DNA of 64,000 nucleotides, taken from contig CM034411.1 of NCBI GenBank assembly GCA_019925095.2, forward strand, positions 16,795,237-16,859,236, given 5' to 3'. The notes beneath the pieces were generated by a model that worked only from the letters and a program-made list of their open reading frames with translations, was not told the origin of the DNA and searched no databases. Shown in pieces: positions 30,945-42,930 of this stretch. The position numbers and the translations under genes are program-made. The DNA comes from Dendrolimus kikuchii (Eukaryota; Arthropoda; Insecta; Lepidoptera; Lasiocampidae). The stretch's first letter is position 1; the number at the start of each line of letters is the position of its first letter.

Positions 30945-33360
30945 TGGTCCGCGCACCCGATTTATATTATAGTCATTCGAGGATTATTTGTTATTTCCTA
31001 CAGTCCTTAATGCTGGGTGTATTAACATACATAATCTTAAGTTTCTAGAACACATATATATATATATATGTGCATAAAATAAACAAGTTAGCGGTAGGCT
31101 AAATAAAACTTTAACAGTACTCATCGACACTTGACATCTTTGTCTTCCTGAAAAGTGGTCAAAACGTCGGAATAATAAAATCAAATAAATTACGCACTTA
31201 AGACCGTTAAAAAGTAGTTTTTTTATTATATAATATTATACAAAAGAAGATGTAAAAATGTTGAAGTGGGTCTGTTTGAGTGTTTCGGTTCGCCTAAGAT
31301 CGGCCCCTCGCAAGGCCGCTTGAAGACCCGCAACCAGTTTTGAGGCCGTCGCGCCTTTCTAAGGTCACTTCTTCCTCATAGTCCTCCACGAGATTCACGA
31401 GGCTGAGTCCACGCCGATCCCCTTTCGGATCATCTACACAAAACTAGTCTCAAACTGTATTTGCATTTTTATTCCTTTAATACTTTAATCTACATTTCAA
31501 TGACTAAATTTAGTTATTTTTCTTAACATTGAATCGAGAACCTCCTTTATAAAGTGAGAAATAATCGTTTTCTTGCTGTGGCTAATTAAATAAATATCAG
31601 GGGAAAATGTCATCAGATAAGCTAAAAATACCCTTCAGCAAGAGATCCCTTTTAGCGATAAAACCCATCCGTTTTGTGAGGAAAGTATTTATACGCCGTC
31701 TAGCTTTGTGATAATTGATTTCGGTGAGCGACAAAGTTTTATCTAGATATCTACAAAACGATCGTTTTCAAAAGCGATAAGCAAATAGATGAGGTGTTGT
31801 TTGCTCGTCCGTCTCGAATGAGTACCTATGTATGTAGGTGCGCGTTGCGTTCGTCCCCGACGCGAATAATCGTAATTAGCTGCGACTCGAAAACGGCGTG
31901 ACGCGTCCGACATTGGCACCGATACGTTGTAATATCCGCGAGTGCCGCCGCCCACCATCACATGTATGCGAGCGTATCTTTACACCCAGACGCCACAATC
32001 GTCTTATTGTGGTCCATCGGGTTCTTATACGTCCGAAGTTTTGTGGAGCTATTAAGATGATGGTGAAGACGGAGGGGCGCAGGGGCCTCGCAACAACGGC
32101 TGGAACCGGTATCCGTTTATGGTTTCTCAATTTATTGTATAGAAATATTTCCGTTGGCTGAGAACATTTGATAATGTCCTATTAGCCGTTATCACTCAAT
32201 ATTACGCCAAAACTAAAGAAGAAAGATAAGAAGTGAGTTCAAGTGTGGGAAAACCACGAGCACAAGGGCAGTGGGTAGTGGGCAGCGTCAGCACCTAGCA
32301 AAAGCCATAAGAGATGTCTTATGATACTCTTAAAATAGTCCTAGACCCCTATTGGAGGATTCTTCTTTAGAGCATAAATACTAAGAGGCAATTTTCAAAC
32401 AATAAAATGCAAATTCCTTTACTTCTACGATCAACCATCATGTGATGATTGAAGGATCGAGCCTAAGGCGAACGTTAGAAGCCTTATTTGATCTAACTGT
32501 TCACACTACACACAGATGTAATATTTTAGTTAGACGTTGACGATTACGACGTTTAGAGTCGGCTTTGACACAGATAGCAGCCCGCCTGTTACTACATACT
32601 CGTACATGGCCGCGTCGGCGCTCAGCCTCGTTTTTCTAATTTTTTCATCAAATTACGTAAATAACGCAACAATTATAACAGTAATTAATTCAAAGGTTAT
32701 AAATATATGTAAGTATATTTTAACGTAAAACATACGTGAAATCGGCCTACTTTGAGCGCTTTGGACGTTGTATGGTATGGCAGCTAACCATTCAGTTTTA
32801 TATTATATAATTAAACTCATTAAGTTATCTTAAACAGCATTTTAATTTAACACTTCAATGGTGGCTAAAATTCTTATATTATAAATTGGGTAATAAGGGG
32901 GTTCTATGAAGCCACTTGTCTGCGATCATAGAGGTTTTACTAAGAAATAGCACGCAGACAAGCAGCCGCCGAAGTGTTCAATTTATATATAGCTATAAAA
33001 CGAGCTCTGTCATGTTATTCATGCTTATTAATGTTGTTATAATGCGGATATATATTCGGAATGTGCGATAAATTGCTCATTAAGGTTTACTTCGTGTGTG
33101 ACGCAACCGATCGGCTGCGATAAGCGCTTCGCGGCAAAGCAACGCAACTTGAGCGTCCGCAATTTATTTTCCAAGCGATAATCACTATTCAACGATGAGG
33201 TAGTTTCATAACTACCGTTTTTAACAACATGAATTAAATAAGAAAACTTAAGCTCAATTAAATCTCTTTACAAACCCAAAAAACATAAATGAATGAAAAC
33301 TGACTGGCTATTCATTCGTTTGCCTAAAAATATGACTTGGTTTTTTTTTAACAGTAATAA
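30945..33360. other. intergenic, no supported gene
   Basis: A 22-bp perfect palindrome of AT units lies at 31051-31072. GC-richer blocks at 31280-31430 and 31870-32110 have short frames on both strands but no recognised motif or splice pattern. The rest is AT-rich. Confidence 0.45.
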
Positions 33361-33364
33361 TGCA

Positions 33365-33560
33365 AGTGAACGGTTAGTAAGATATAGGAATAGGCCACAA
33401 TTTCTTTTCTTTGCAGCGTAATATGACTTATGGCCGCTTCCTATATCTAACCGACCGTTCGTTTGTCTTACTGGTGGCTAAAATTTGACATAAGTTCCGT
33501 ACAAGTAATATGAAAGTTCAACCGATGGTAAGGCAGATGAATGGACAGTAAGATATAGAA
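33365..33560. repeat. family G palindromic MITE, nested or double
   Basis: GTGAACGGTTAGTAAGATAT and CCTATATCTAACCGACCGTT form arms around 33410. A second half-unit with AAAATTTGACATAAGTTCCG and GTAAGATATAG follows to 33560. Confidence 0.65.
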
Positions 33561-33884
33561 AGAAGAATGTAGATACGTACAGACTGATATGTTTTAGAAT
33601 TATAAGGCATGAGGCATGTTGGCGTTTGCAAGCGCGGTCGGCAAGCGCAGGGCCGTGACGGCTGTGGCCTGTGACTGCAACTCGTCGAACCGTGACCGAG
33701 ATGAGTGCATTCCGACATACGAACACTTGTTACTATTTTTATCTCCCTCGTTACATTATAAATTATCAATTGCTTAACAAACAGACTTGTCTAAAATTAC
33801 GAACGTGATCATTATAGTTACTTATTGTCCTGTAGTTGGCGAATTGTTTTGGGCTGGGGCTAGACGAAAAAAGTGTTATCGTAT

Positions 33885-34127
33885 TTTGCCAGGTGGTAGG
33901 GCATTTGCCCGACTGGATGGCTACCACCCCTGGTCTAAAGTATGTCGCCATAACAACCTTGAGTTGTGTTCCGGCATTAGTGGCCAGGTTCCAGTCTCCC
34001 TTAAGAGAGCAGCAGCGCATTTGTAGCGCCTTTGGTGTTGCAAATGTCCATAGGCGATGGTAACCGCTTTCCATCAAGTGGGCCGTCTGCCTGTCTGCTG
34101 ATCTCCTGCAATAAAAAAAAAAAAAAT
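33885..34127 (+). mobile_element. ~310-bp poly(A) retroposon, family A copy 5 (5'-truncated)
   Basis: Starts within the unit at CCAGGTGGTAGGGCATTTGC and ends CTGCAATA plus about 15 A at 34113-34127. A 6-bp ATCGTA is present on both sides, too short to be certain as a target duplication. Confidence 0.8.
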
Positions 34128-34307
34128 CGTAAGAAAAAAATGCTTACCACTGTATTATATTATACAATTTCAAACTTTAATGCAATGACATAAGATCTAA
34201 AATAATATCGAGGGTTAAGTTCCGACCAGATGTTATTGCGAATATCAACTGCTTCAGGGAGTTATGATATATCAGGGAACATACGTCGGACATGTCAACT
34301 AACACAG

Positions 34308-34480
34308 CATACATACGTACATAACTTCACGCCAGTTCCCTTGCGGGGTAGGCACGAACAGCAGAGCGCCATTCAGGCTTATTCTTACACACCTCACTTG
34401 CTTCTTTGACATTCATAGCTGTTGTCATGCACGCTCGTCTGTTCTTAAGGCTCCTGACATCACCTTCTGCTAGTAAACTA
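34308..34480 (-). mobile_element. 5'-truncated LINE (family B)
   Basis: A short 3' piece from the CATACATACG tail through the CTTCACGCCAGTTCCCTTGC end to the CTTCTGCTAGT region. A perfect 11-bp duplication AACTAACACAG flanks it (34297-34307 and 34481-34491). Confidence 0.9.
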
Positions 34481-34717
34481 AACTAACACAGAACACACCG
34501 TATGATACCATTTCGCTCAGGATTTGGAGCTCTTGGAGTCCTCGCAGTGAACAAACGAGCGCAGTCGCCCAGGAGTCGACACGGTGAACTTATTCTTCAA
34601 CGTTAAGTTAATTTTAGCATGAATTGTGAAGAATTTTGTAAAGTCGATTGTTAATTATTGTCCAAAGTGAAATCATCTGATAAATACATGGGAAATAATA
34701 ACTGTATTCCGTGCTAA

Positions 34718-34951
34718 TTTTATACTAATATATAAAGCCGAAGAGTTTGTTTGTTTGAACGCGTTAATCTCAGGAACTGCTGGTTTGATTTGAAAAATTC
34801 TTTCAGTGTTAGGTAGCCCATTTATCGAGGAAGGCTATAGGCTATATATCATCATGCTAAGACCAATAGGAGCGGAGCACCAATGAAGAATGTTTCAAAA
34901 TCGGGGGGTTTTCGACTATTCCACGCGGACGAAGTTGCGGGCAGAAGCTAT
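34718..34951 (+). mobile_element. non-autonomous Helitron copy
   Basis: Same family as 21931-22166, plus orientation. The left end is TTTATACTAATATATAAAG and the right end GCGGGCAGAAGCTAT, where the terminal CTAG has mutated. Confidence 0.75.
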
Positions 34952-35304
34952 CAATAATAAAAAAACCATATTGTCTGTTAGTTTTTGCTTTATTTCACTA
35001 ACAAAAAATTTTCGCACCAAAATGTCCCGAAGGCGTCTTGGGAAACTAACACCTACACGTCCCTGAATGTACAAACGTACAAAGCACACGTATAATAGTA
35101 GTATGGAGGCAGTATTCTGGCTCGGTTTCACGAACGAGTCGAATAGTTCACTCACATGATTGATGAGGCAATCACTGGACCGGTTCCAGTAGCCCCAGGG
35201 CTCGGGCTCCCCCTACCGGCCATATTTCGAATATTAAACAGATTTATTTCTATTGAAGTTACAGCGCGGTGGACCACCACCTTAATATGGGATTTTAGTC
35301 TATA

Positions 35305-36215
35305 CTAATCCCTATTATAATATTATAAATGTGAAAGTAACTCTGTCTGTCTGTTCCATTTTCACGGAAAAACTACTCGACCGATTTGGATGAAACTCAA
35401 TATATATATTTTCGATGCCGAGGATGAACATAGGATACTTTTTATCCCGGATATTTTACGTGATAAACATATATATGTCTCTCTGTTTGTTATCTTTTTA
35501 CGGAAAAATTATTGGACCGATTTGGCTGGAATTCGATATATTTGTAATTTTAATACCGAGGGTGGACATGGAAAACTTTTTACCCCTGATAATGGGATAG
35601 ATTTAAGTAAAGGTTATCCCAGAAAGTAGGATAGGTTTTGTTTTTTGTTATTTGCCTACTTCGTCATTTTGGTAGTTTGTGAAGTTTAAAGATAGATAGA
35701 TGGGGGATAGATAAATAAAACTAGAACGGGTCGAAGTAGGGGTTAAAAGTTTGTATGGGAGACCAATCGTTTCTCAAGTTTATAGATATAAAAATAAAAA
35801 AACTTCGTTTAAAAAAGCCGACTTCAAAAACTAAAAAGTATAAAATAACTTATTTCTAAAGCTATTGTTATTAATATATATATATTATCTAAAACATCTA
35901 GAAGTCGGTGCAAAGTAAAACATAAAAATTACTATTTTTTTTTGAAAATGACTAAGCACCGACTTTAAGATGTTTTAGATAATATATATTAATAATAAAG
36001 GCTTTAGAACGCGTCGAAATAGGGGTTGAAAGTTTGTATGGGAGACCAATGGTTTCTCAAGTTTATAGATATAAAAATTCATAATCTATGAAAGAAATGC
36101 GATAGTAGATACTTTTCATCCCGAGAGATGGGATAGTTTGCGATATAACAGGAAGTGAACCTTCTACCCTGTCTTAACGCCTGCTCTTCAAATAAGAGGC
36201 CAGCACTAAGTATTG
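35305..36215 (+). mobile_element. Helitron-like family D copy 2, interrupted by fold-back F
   Basis: Starts TCTATACTAAT and continues with the family D blocks of 1600-2235, ending TAACGCCTGCTCTTCAAA and AAGAGGC. A family F fold-back is inserted at about 35797-36010. The block with TTTGTATGGGAGACCAAT occurs on both sides of it (35750 and 36030), suggesting the fold-back joined or duplicated part of the host element. Confidence 0.6.
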
Positions 36216-36225
36216 ACCCGCGATG

Positions 36226-36370
36226 TAATCTCTACTAATATTACAAAGAGGAAAGATTTGCATTTTTGTATATTGATAACGAATAAACTCAAAAACTACT
36301 GGACCGATTTCAAAAATTCTTTCACTAGAATGCTAATCGGGTTCAAATTTTTTTCAAGACGCCACAACGT
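36226..36370 (+). repeat. Helitron-like 5' fragment of another subfamily
   Basis: TCTACTAATATTACAAAGAGG, then ACTACTGGACCGATTTCAAA and AATTCTTTCACTAGAATGCT. A TC start and a 'GGACCGATTT' body are usual for lepidopteran Helitrons; the 3' end is missing. Confidence 0.5.
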
Positions 36371-36593
36371 ATGCCTGGATCGCTAGCATTACTAAATAAT
36401 TCTTATAATGAACGTTAACTATTTTTAATTCCTTTTGTTGTATTTATTGATACAAATGCAATAATGGGTTTTTTTATTAGGAAACTAATGAATATTGGAC
36501 AAGTTTAGGTATTTCCTTGAAAATAACGCTAGAATTCCTGAGTTTTAATATCATAAGCATGCGCGGGAAACGCCTTAATTTAAAACAAGTATC

Positions 36594-36859
36594 CCATCTT
36601 ACTCTTATATGCTTATTACTTTTATAAATGCGTAAATTGGATGTTTTTTGCTCAATTACTTTAGAACGGTTGAACAGATTTGGATGAAATTTGTCACAGA
36701 GATAGAGGCGGGAATTACACATAGGCTAGTTTTTATCCCGAAGAAATGTACGGTTACGTGGGATGATTTGTTTTTGTTTTTCAGGGAGGGCGTGTGGTAC
36801 TCCTAGCACCCGTTCCTACAATTCCCGTTTACGCGAGCGAAGCCGCGAACAGAAGCTAG
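36594..36859 (+). mobile_element. non-autonomous Helitron, second subfamily
   Basis: The body has GAACGGTTGAACAGATTTGG and TTTTTATCCCGAAGAAATGT. The 3' end GCCGCGAACAGAAGCTAG is followed by T (CTAG at 36856-36859), meeting the Helitron 3' rule. The 5' end is diverged. Confidence 0.7.
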
Positions 36860-37124
36860 TACTATATTTGAGGTGATCGATGTCAGTTTGGGCGTGTTTG
36901 GGTTCGGGTGGCTCAACCATCAAGTTCATTTGCTTCGTTAATTACTTATTAAGGTAATTACCAAAGCAAATTATCAATTAAGGCGCGCACGCAATGACAA
37001 GGTTTCGACACAAGTATGCGGGTTGCACACATCGTTGACCTACGCGCACACTATCACTGGTGGAAAATTAACATTACTATTGTAAGTATGGAGGTTAAGT
37101 CTTTGAACCAGCAGTAAGGTAAGT

Positions 37125-37262
37125 GACTGATGACCGGATCCTATATCTTAGTGTCCTTTCACTTGCCGGTTAAAATTTAACATAAGCGTAAAAGTAATGT
37201 CAAAATTTAACCAATGGTAAGGCAAGTGAATGAATAGTAAGATATAGGAACCGGCCATAGAC
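37125..37262. repeat. family G palindromic MITE
   Basis: The arms GGATCCTATATCTTAGTG ... TTCACTTGCC and GGCAAGTGAATGAATAGTAA ... ATATAGGAACCGG are complementary. The centre GGTTAAAATTTAACATAAGC is itself palindromic with AATGTCAAAATTTAACC. Confidence 0.75.
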
Positions 37263-37639
37263 ACGTTCTAGCTCCTTCGTGTCGTCGGCTATTAGGGCTA
37301 TGACCGAGGACAACGTTACAGGTTATCAGATAATTCCAGGGATCATGATTAGATAACATGTGCCTAAATAGGCCGCACCACAAGCTCGAATGAGATTACA
37401 ATTACAAAATTAAATGTCAACTTTGTGTCGAAATGTTTGCAAATTGTCAGTTGGTCTCTGTGCCTCAAAAACGATTAACGGCTATCTTCAGAGGGACCGT
37501 TGAAGGACTCTCGTTGAGGATAAGTCCTCCGGAGCCTGTTCCGCTCTGTATTAACCAGAATAACGCATCTCAAGCTTGGACTTATAAACCAAACCACCGG
37601 ATTTAAGCGCTAGCATTTCGTATATTTTGTTGCGAGTGT

Positions 37640-38949
37640 GTCCTACTATGTGGTACGCGATGGCTTAGGAGCGGCGAGGCTTCGGCGGAGGCCATTTGAA
37701 TAAATTAAGCGCTGCCCGGTCGGGTGAAAGCGATCACTAGTCATTTCAACGGTATTCCACGTGAACCGGCGTCGTTCTGGTGTTCGCGCAATGGCACATA
37801 CCGATTGGGACACTCGGCACTTGCACAAATGTGTTATGTGAACACGGTTGCAGGCGGCTTCGTTCGAGGAAACTGTTGCGGTTGTTACGCGCCCGAATCG
37901 GAGTTTGCGGTCGCGAGTTTACAAACAATGCCGCGGAATGCGGAACCACCGACGACCGCGAGCGCAGGTCGCGACTTCAACGAACATTGCATTGCTTTAC
38001 GAAGGAGTCACCATGATATAAGTCATTGTAATCGACAGGTGCCCATAGAGATGGCCGTCACGTCCGTCGACGGGGCTTCCGTCCGGCACTCCTTAAACGG
38101 CCGCCCGCTCCTTAGTCGGTGATCCGTCGACGCGAGCCCCGGTCGGTATGTGCCCGTGCGGCGCGTCGGAGCCGTCGTGTTGTGGTGTGGAAACGGAGCA
38201 ACGACCGCGGCGCGCGCGCAGCCTCCGCCAGCGCCACCGCCCGACGCCATCTAGCGGCGGTGCAGCGCTTCCGACGCCCGGTGGCCATTCCCATCGCTGA
38301 TATCGATCACTGTTTCACTGATTTCTGCTATTCTATCAAACATCCAACTTCACGTTTAACGGCCGATGGACATTAATCGTTGTTAAAATTGTCCGCGCGG
38401 CCACGGGACGAACCATCGCACGGATATATACGCAACGCTGATACGAACAAAGGAACATCTCGACGACGTAGGGTACATGGCGATGCGGGTCACCTGTGGC
38501 GGCTCACGGCGGTGGGAAAGCGGCGCGGCCCCGTTCCCTGGCGGCGTGCGCCTGCGCCTGCGCCTGCCGGCTGTGACGTGTCCCCACCCCGACCCTCCCG
38601 GCACCCCTCGACACCTTGCCCAGTACTCACCTTTGCGACTACACCACTCGGGAACTATCACTGTGCTCAAACGTGTGATGGTGCACGGCACTCGCGGCGA
38701 TACTCGCGCTAGAACGGCGATTCAGTTCAGACTGGCCGCCATGCCAGTGCTCGCTCGACTGCGGGGAGGTGAGGCGCGGCGACGCCCAGGCGCACCCCTC
38801 CCCCTGCGCGCTCGCACCTGAGCGGCGCAGCCTTCGCAGGTGTCGCGCCGGGGGCGGCGGCGCGGGGGCCGCGGCGCGGCGGAGCGCCCGTCCGGCCGTC
38901 AGTCTCTGGCCGCGCGCGACACGGAGCGCGCGTCACACGAGCAGTGAAC
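37640..38949. promoter_or_regulatory. CpG-rich island upstream of the NHERF/Sip1-type gene
   Basis: Sharp rise in G+C and CpG just upstream of the ATG at 38950, in an otherwise AT-rich region. Short open frames on both strands are compositional. No TATA box or initiator can be placed with confidence. The plus-strand gene would use it; a divergent minus-strand start for Eps8 is possible but unproven. Confidence 0.5.
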
Positions 38950-39477
38950 ATGTCCGCCAACGGGACGGCGGCGACGGCCGCCGAGTCGCGGCTCTGCCAC
39001 GTGCGGAAGAGCCCGGACTTCGACGGGTACGGGTTCAACCTCCACGCGGAGAAGGGCAAGCCGGGTCAGTACATCGGCAAGGTGGACGAGGGCTCCCCTG
39101 CAGAGAAGGCGGGCCTGCGGCGCGGGGACCGCATCCTGGAGGTGAACGGGCACAGCATCGCCGGGGAGACGCACAAGCAGGTCGTCGCGCGCATCAAGCA
39201 ACGCCCCGACGACGCCGAGCTGCTGGTGGTAGCGCCCGCGCCCGGCGACCCGCTGCCCGACCTGGAGGCGCCGCCGGCGGCGCCCGCGTCGCCCCCGCCC
39301 GCCCGCGACGCCCAGCCGGCGCCCGCCGCCGACGGCTCGCCGCCCGACGCACCCAGGCTCAACCTACACATGACCGCCGCCGAGATGCGCGCCCACCTCG
39401 CGACCAAGAAGAAGTTCGACCCCAAGAAAGTGCCCATGGACCTCAAGTCCAAGTTCGACATAGTCAAGAAGCTGTGA
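38950..39477 (+). CDS. Sip1: NHERF/Sip1-type PDZ scaffold protein, 175 aa
   Basis: A single-exon gene. PDZ domain at about residues 14-96: [20 protein letters not shown] has the carboxylate-binding loop GYGF (26-29), followed by [32 protein letters not shown] and [11 protein letters not shown] Pro/Ala linker (97-135) leads to a C-terminal tail [20 protein letters not shown] ... [13 protein letters not shown], the ERM (moesin)-binding motif of NHERF proteins ('LNMTxxEARAKLASKKR'). Such proteins tether membrane channels and receptors to cortical actin through moesin; Drosophila Sip1 is the one-PDZ insect form. I chose the ATG at 38950 (context GTGAACATGTC) over an in-frame GTG six bases upstream. 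Codon use is strongly GC-biased. Confidence 0.93.
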   Translation: MSANGTAATAAESRLCHVRKSPDFDGYGFNLHAEKGKPGQYIGKVDEGSPAEKAGLRRGDRILEVNGHSIAGETHKQVVARIKQRPDDAELLVVAPAPGDPLPDLEAPPAAPASPPPARDAQPAPAADGSPPDAPRLNLHMTAAEMRAHLATKKKFDPKKVPMDLKSKFDIVKKL

Positions 39478-39478
39478 T

Positions 39479-39521
39479 CGCGCGCGCGCGCGTGTGCGCG
39501 TGTGCGCGTGTGTGTACGCCT
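39479..39521. repeat. CG/TG alternating tract just after the stop codon
   Basis: An uninterrupted purine-pyrimidine alternation of CG and TG units directly downstream of the Sip1 stop, in the 3' untranslated region; Z-DNA prone. Confidence 0.85.
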
Positions 39522-39730
39522 GTGCCGTGCGTGTGTCGTGTTCGGGGGTGCGTGGGAGTGGGCGGCGGGGGAGGGGGCCGCGCACTGCCGCCGAGTGGCG
39601 CCGCGGCCGCGAGGCGGTCGCGGCCGCGGTGGCACTCCGGGCGACATCGCCGCGTCGTCCGAATCGGATGCCTTTATCATACAAATGTACACAAATGAAT
39701 TGGGACAATGACATCAATATACCTAATTGT

Positions 39731-39736
39731 AATAAA
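39731..39736 (+). terminator. candidate poly(A) signal AATAAA, proximal
   Basis: Canonical hexamer 254 nt after the Sip1 stop. Confidence 0.55.
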
Positions 39737-40167
39737 ACTGCGCCGACGGAGGTTGTATTCGATGTAATAATAATTATGATTAAGTTGTGAGCGCGGTTGC
39801 GTTTAATGTTAATTAGTAGATGAACGACACACGCGTGACGCCGCCGCACGAAGTATTCTTGTCCTCTTGAAATTGCCATTGAGTAGTAGTGATGTTTGTT
39901 TGTACATAAGAGAGAGTACCTTATTATATGATTGTAGTGATGGCCGTGCGCAGTCGTCGAGTCGACTGGTGGCTATAATATCATGTCTTATTATTATGGT
40001 TGATGTAATGTAATAGGAGCTGCGACGCGAATTAAATTAATATTAATGATTATTACGTAATTTATTTACCGAATGCAATCGTTTGATTTTTATTGATTTG
40101 ATTACCTAAATGTGTAGTGTAGTGGTGTAATTACCTGCTTAAGTGCAATCTTTGTTTTATTATTATC

Positions 40168-40173
40168 AATAAA
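40168..40173 (+). terminator. candidate poly(A) signal AATAAA, distal
   Basis: Second hexamer, about 690 nt after the stop, followed by a T-run at 40191-40200. It would give a longer 3' untranslated region. Confidence 0.5.
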
Positions 40174-40496
40174 CGTCAGAAAAGTGACTGCTTTTTTTTT
40201 TAAGTGAACACCTCTTGAGCGGCTAGCGCGTTTTCATCCTTATCTGTTGTGAGGGCTCCCCTTGAAAACGATATCATGATATGTGTTTTTAAACATTGTT
40301 TTAAGTTTATTAAATTTCGATATTTACCCATATATCGTTCTTCATAAACGATATTTTATGAACGACGTTAAAAAACGAGGTTTGAGAACGATTTCAAACA
40401 AGTATGATTTGTCAACGATATTTAGATAATGGTGTTGGAACGAAGTTTCTTATTTTATAAACTATTAACGGCCCCGGCAGACGTCCTGCTCTGAAA

Positions 40497-40770
40497 AAAT
40501 AAAAATCTAGGACCCGATCCCAGCGCCACCTACCAGTTCTAATTGTGAATCTAAACCATCCGGGAACCCACTCAAACACACAAAAACAAAATCACCAAAA
40601 TCGGTCCAGGTGATAGGGAGAATTCTTGACCCCGATCTCAACGCCACCTACCGGTTCCAACGGGATAAAAAGTATCCTATGTCCGTCTCCTGGTTCTAAG
40701 CTACCTCCCCACCAATTTTCAGCCAAATCGGTACAACCGTTCTTGAGTTATAAATAGTGTAACCTAACGC
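40497..40770 (-). repeat. family E repeats, two partial units in tandem
   Basis: GCGCCACCTACC occurs at 40521 and again at 40641 (as ACGCCACCTACC), each followed by the same GGTTC/CAA context. The second runs into GATAAAAAGTATCCTATGTCC. The copies at 9880 and 46190 are single. Confidence 0.6.
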
Positions 40771-41012
40771 GACTTTCTTTTATATATGTAGATAGATATA
40801 ACATTATAAAGAAAATTTAATTCACTTATATTGTATTCTACCCATAATACTGGCTGACTATGTTACGACACTGATCCATCGTCCGAGGTAGCCATCAGCC
40901 CTCTGATCACTTGAAAAGTTCTATGTATGATGACGTATGAACGGTATATTACGTACATTTTGATAATATACCATCTCAAAAATAGAAAACAGAATGAAAA
41001 CAACATATAAAC

Positions 41013-41221
41013 AAAGTAAACTCTGTTTCGATTTAACAGACTATATTGTGAGCTGAAAGTCAAGTTAAATACCTCATTAAATTTAGTGGCAGACGGGACC
41101 CAATCGCAAACTATGAACCGAAAGAAAATGAATGGGTTCCGCCTGCTACTAAACGTAAAGCGGTATTTGACAGACTTTCAGCTCATAATATAGTCTGTTC
41201 AACCGAAGCAGAGGTTACTTT
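41013..41221. repeat. near-perfect 209-bp palindrome (fold-back MITE)
   Basis: The outer arms of 49 bp (41013-41061 and 41173-41221) differ at only a few sites; GAGCTGAAAGTC at the left inner edge meets GACTTTCAGCTC at the right. The inner part also pairs (TTTAGTGGCAGACGGGACCC with GGGTTCCGCCTGCTACTAAA), so the arms reach ~95 bp with a small loop. No coding content. Confidence 0.88.
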
Positions 41222-41798
41222 GCTTACAGTTTATTTTAATTTTGTTTTTATTCACTTTTAAACTGTCTTTTTTGTAGTCGGTTCTTGATTTTTTCGTTAT
41301 TTATTTAATTTTAAACTTCTTAGTGTTCCGGCACCCTCATATTATGGATATTTATAACTATTCTAAATTTTATGTGATGGCACGAGATCCGACAACAACT
41401 TGGCCCATTTTTACACTATCAAAAACTTTTAAACCAATTTATTATTCCTAATTAAATTTAAACATATAATTTACATATATTTTTGTAATTCCCTTTTAAT
41501 TTCTTTAATTTTGAAACCCTTCTCGATAGGTTTGGTTTCTTTTTATTATAACGTATTACTATTCAAGCGCTAAAAATCCGCCATTTTGCTTTTATTTCAA
41601 ACATTTGGGGATTTCGAGACGAATATAACGATACCATAACTGTCGAAACCCATGAAGCCGTTTGGAAGATTTGAAGAATCAAAATCGACTTGAAATTGGC
41701 ATCCTGACATTGGTTGTAAGGCTCAATGATGCAGACATATTCACATGTAAGGCACAATAACGGATAGAAGATATAGAAACCCGGCACAAATGAGCAAT

Positions 41799-42108
41799 TT
41801 TTTTATTTTATTGCTGGAGATCAGCAGACGGAAGCAGACTTGATGGAAAGCGGTTACCATCGCTTATAGACATTTGCAACACCAAAGTTGCTACAAATGC
41901 GCTGCTGCTCTCTTAAGGGAAACTGGAACCTGGTCTCTAATGCCGGAACACAACTCAAGGTTGTTATGGCGACATACTTTAGACCAGGGGTGGTAGCCAT
42001 CCAGTCGGGCAAATGCCCTACCACCTGGCTGTGGGTTGTTAAGTCGCCTCTTACGACAGGCCGCCCCAACGCAGGAAATTGTATTCTTTCTCCGTTCCTG
42101 CATAGATA
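41799..42108 (-). mobile_element. ~310-bp poly(A) retroposon, family A copy 6
   Basis: Poly-T rich start at about 41797-41810, TTATTGCTGGAGATCAGCAG, to CTCCGTTCCTGCATAGAT. Full-length unit. Confidence 0.8.
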
Positions 42109-42784
42109 ATACACTATCAAATGAGCGTGCAATTGATAAACAGAACTACGTGTGGGGCTCCACTGCCAATATCGCACTGTGACTTCCAGAATGTAGAACG
42201 ACAGCCGCGGGCTTCTACAATAAAAAAAACAGGTGTTACATTACAAAACAAAACTTACTTTTTATTAAGACTTGGTACCTACCTACTTGAAATGAGAAAC
42301 AACAAATCATAATCGAAGGGAGAAACCATAAGTTTAAAGTTTCCGGAGCACTGTATTTCTTGAGAACACGGCGTTGTCTCAGAATGGAGGACTTGATTGC
42401 ACTTTCCAATTCAAACTCGAGTTCAAATGTTGTCAACAGAGCGATGACTCAGACCTCATGGAAACTGGTGGCTATGTGCAAGTCGGACCATTCTATACCT
42501 ACGTAAACACAATGTCAATATAGTCTTAGTACACAGTCCAATTTCGAAGTTTTTTTTTTGTTGCAAACGGAATCTTTTAATTTGTTATCTCGCTTGATTT
42601 TTCATAAGTTTCAAAAATGTTTTCGTATGTATGACACTAAATAGATATTCAGGGTCACGCGAGACCACAACGTACATTTTGACTAGACTTTTCCCGCATC
42701 GTAGCTCTAACCCTAAGAAGTAGCTCTATTTTACTTACATCTTTTTTATATATAGCGAGCGAATCCGGGGGCAAAAGCTCGTAT

Positions 42785-42930
42785 ATATATACATATAAAC
42801 CTTCCTTGAAAAATTATCTAACTAATGGTGAAAACGGCTTAAAAATCCATTGCGTGGTTGAAGATGAGTCTACGGGTACACAGACAGACAGACGCGGAAA
42901 GCGACTTTGTTTTATATTATGTAAAAAATT
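42785..42930 (+). repeat. family I element (Helitron- or MITE-like)
   Basis: ATACATATAAACCTTCCTTG, then AAAAATCCATTGCGTGGTTG, CACAGACAGACAGACG and GACTTTGTTTTATATTATGT. This is a common lepidopteran interspersed repeat; the other copy here is split by the LINE at 24733. Confidence 0.65.

Noticed and set aside
37724..38821. Multiple frames upstream of Sip1
   Set aside because: Overlapping frames in all directions within a CpG island; composition explains them.
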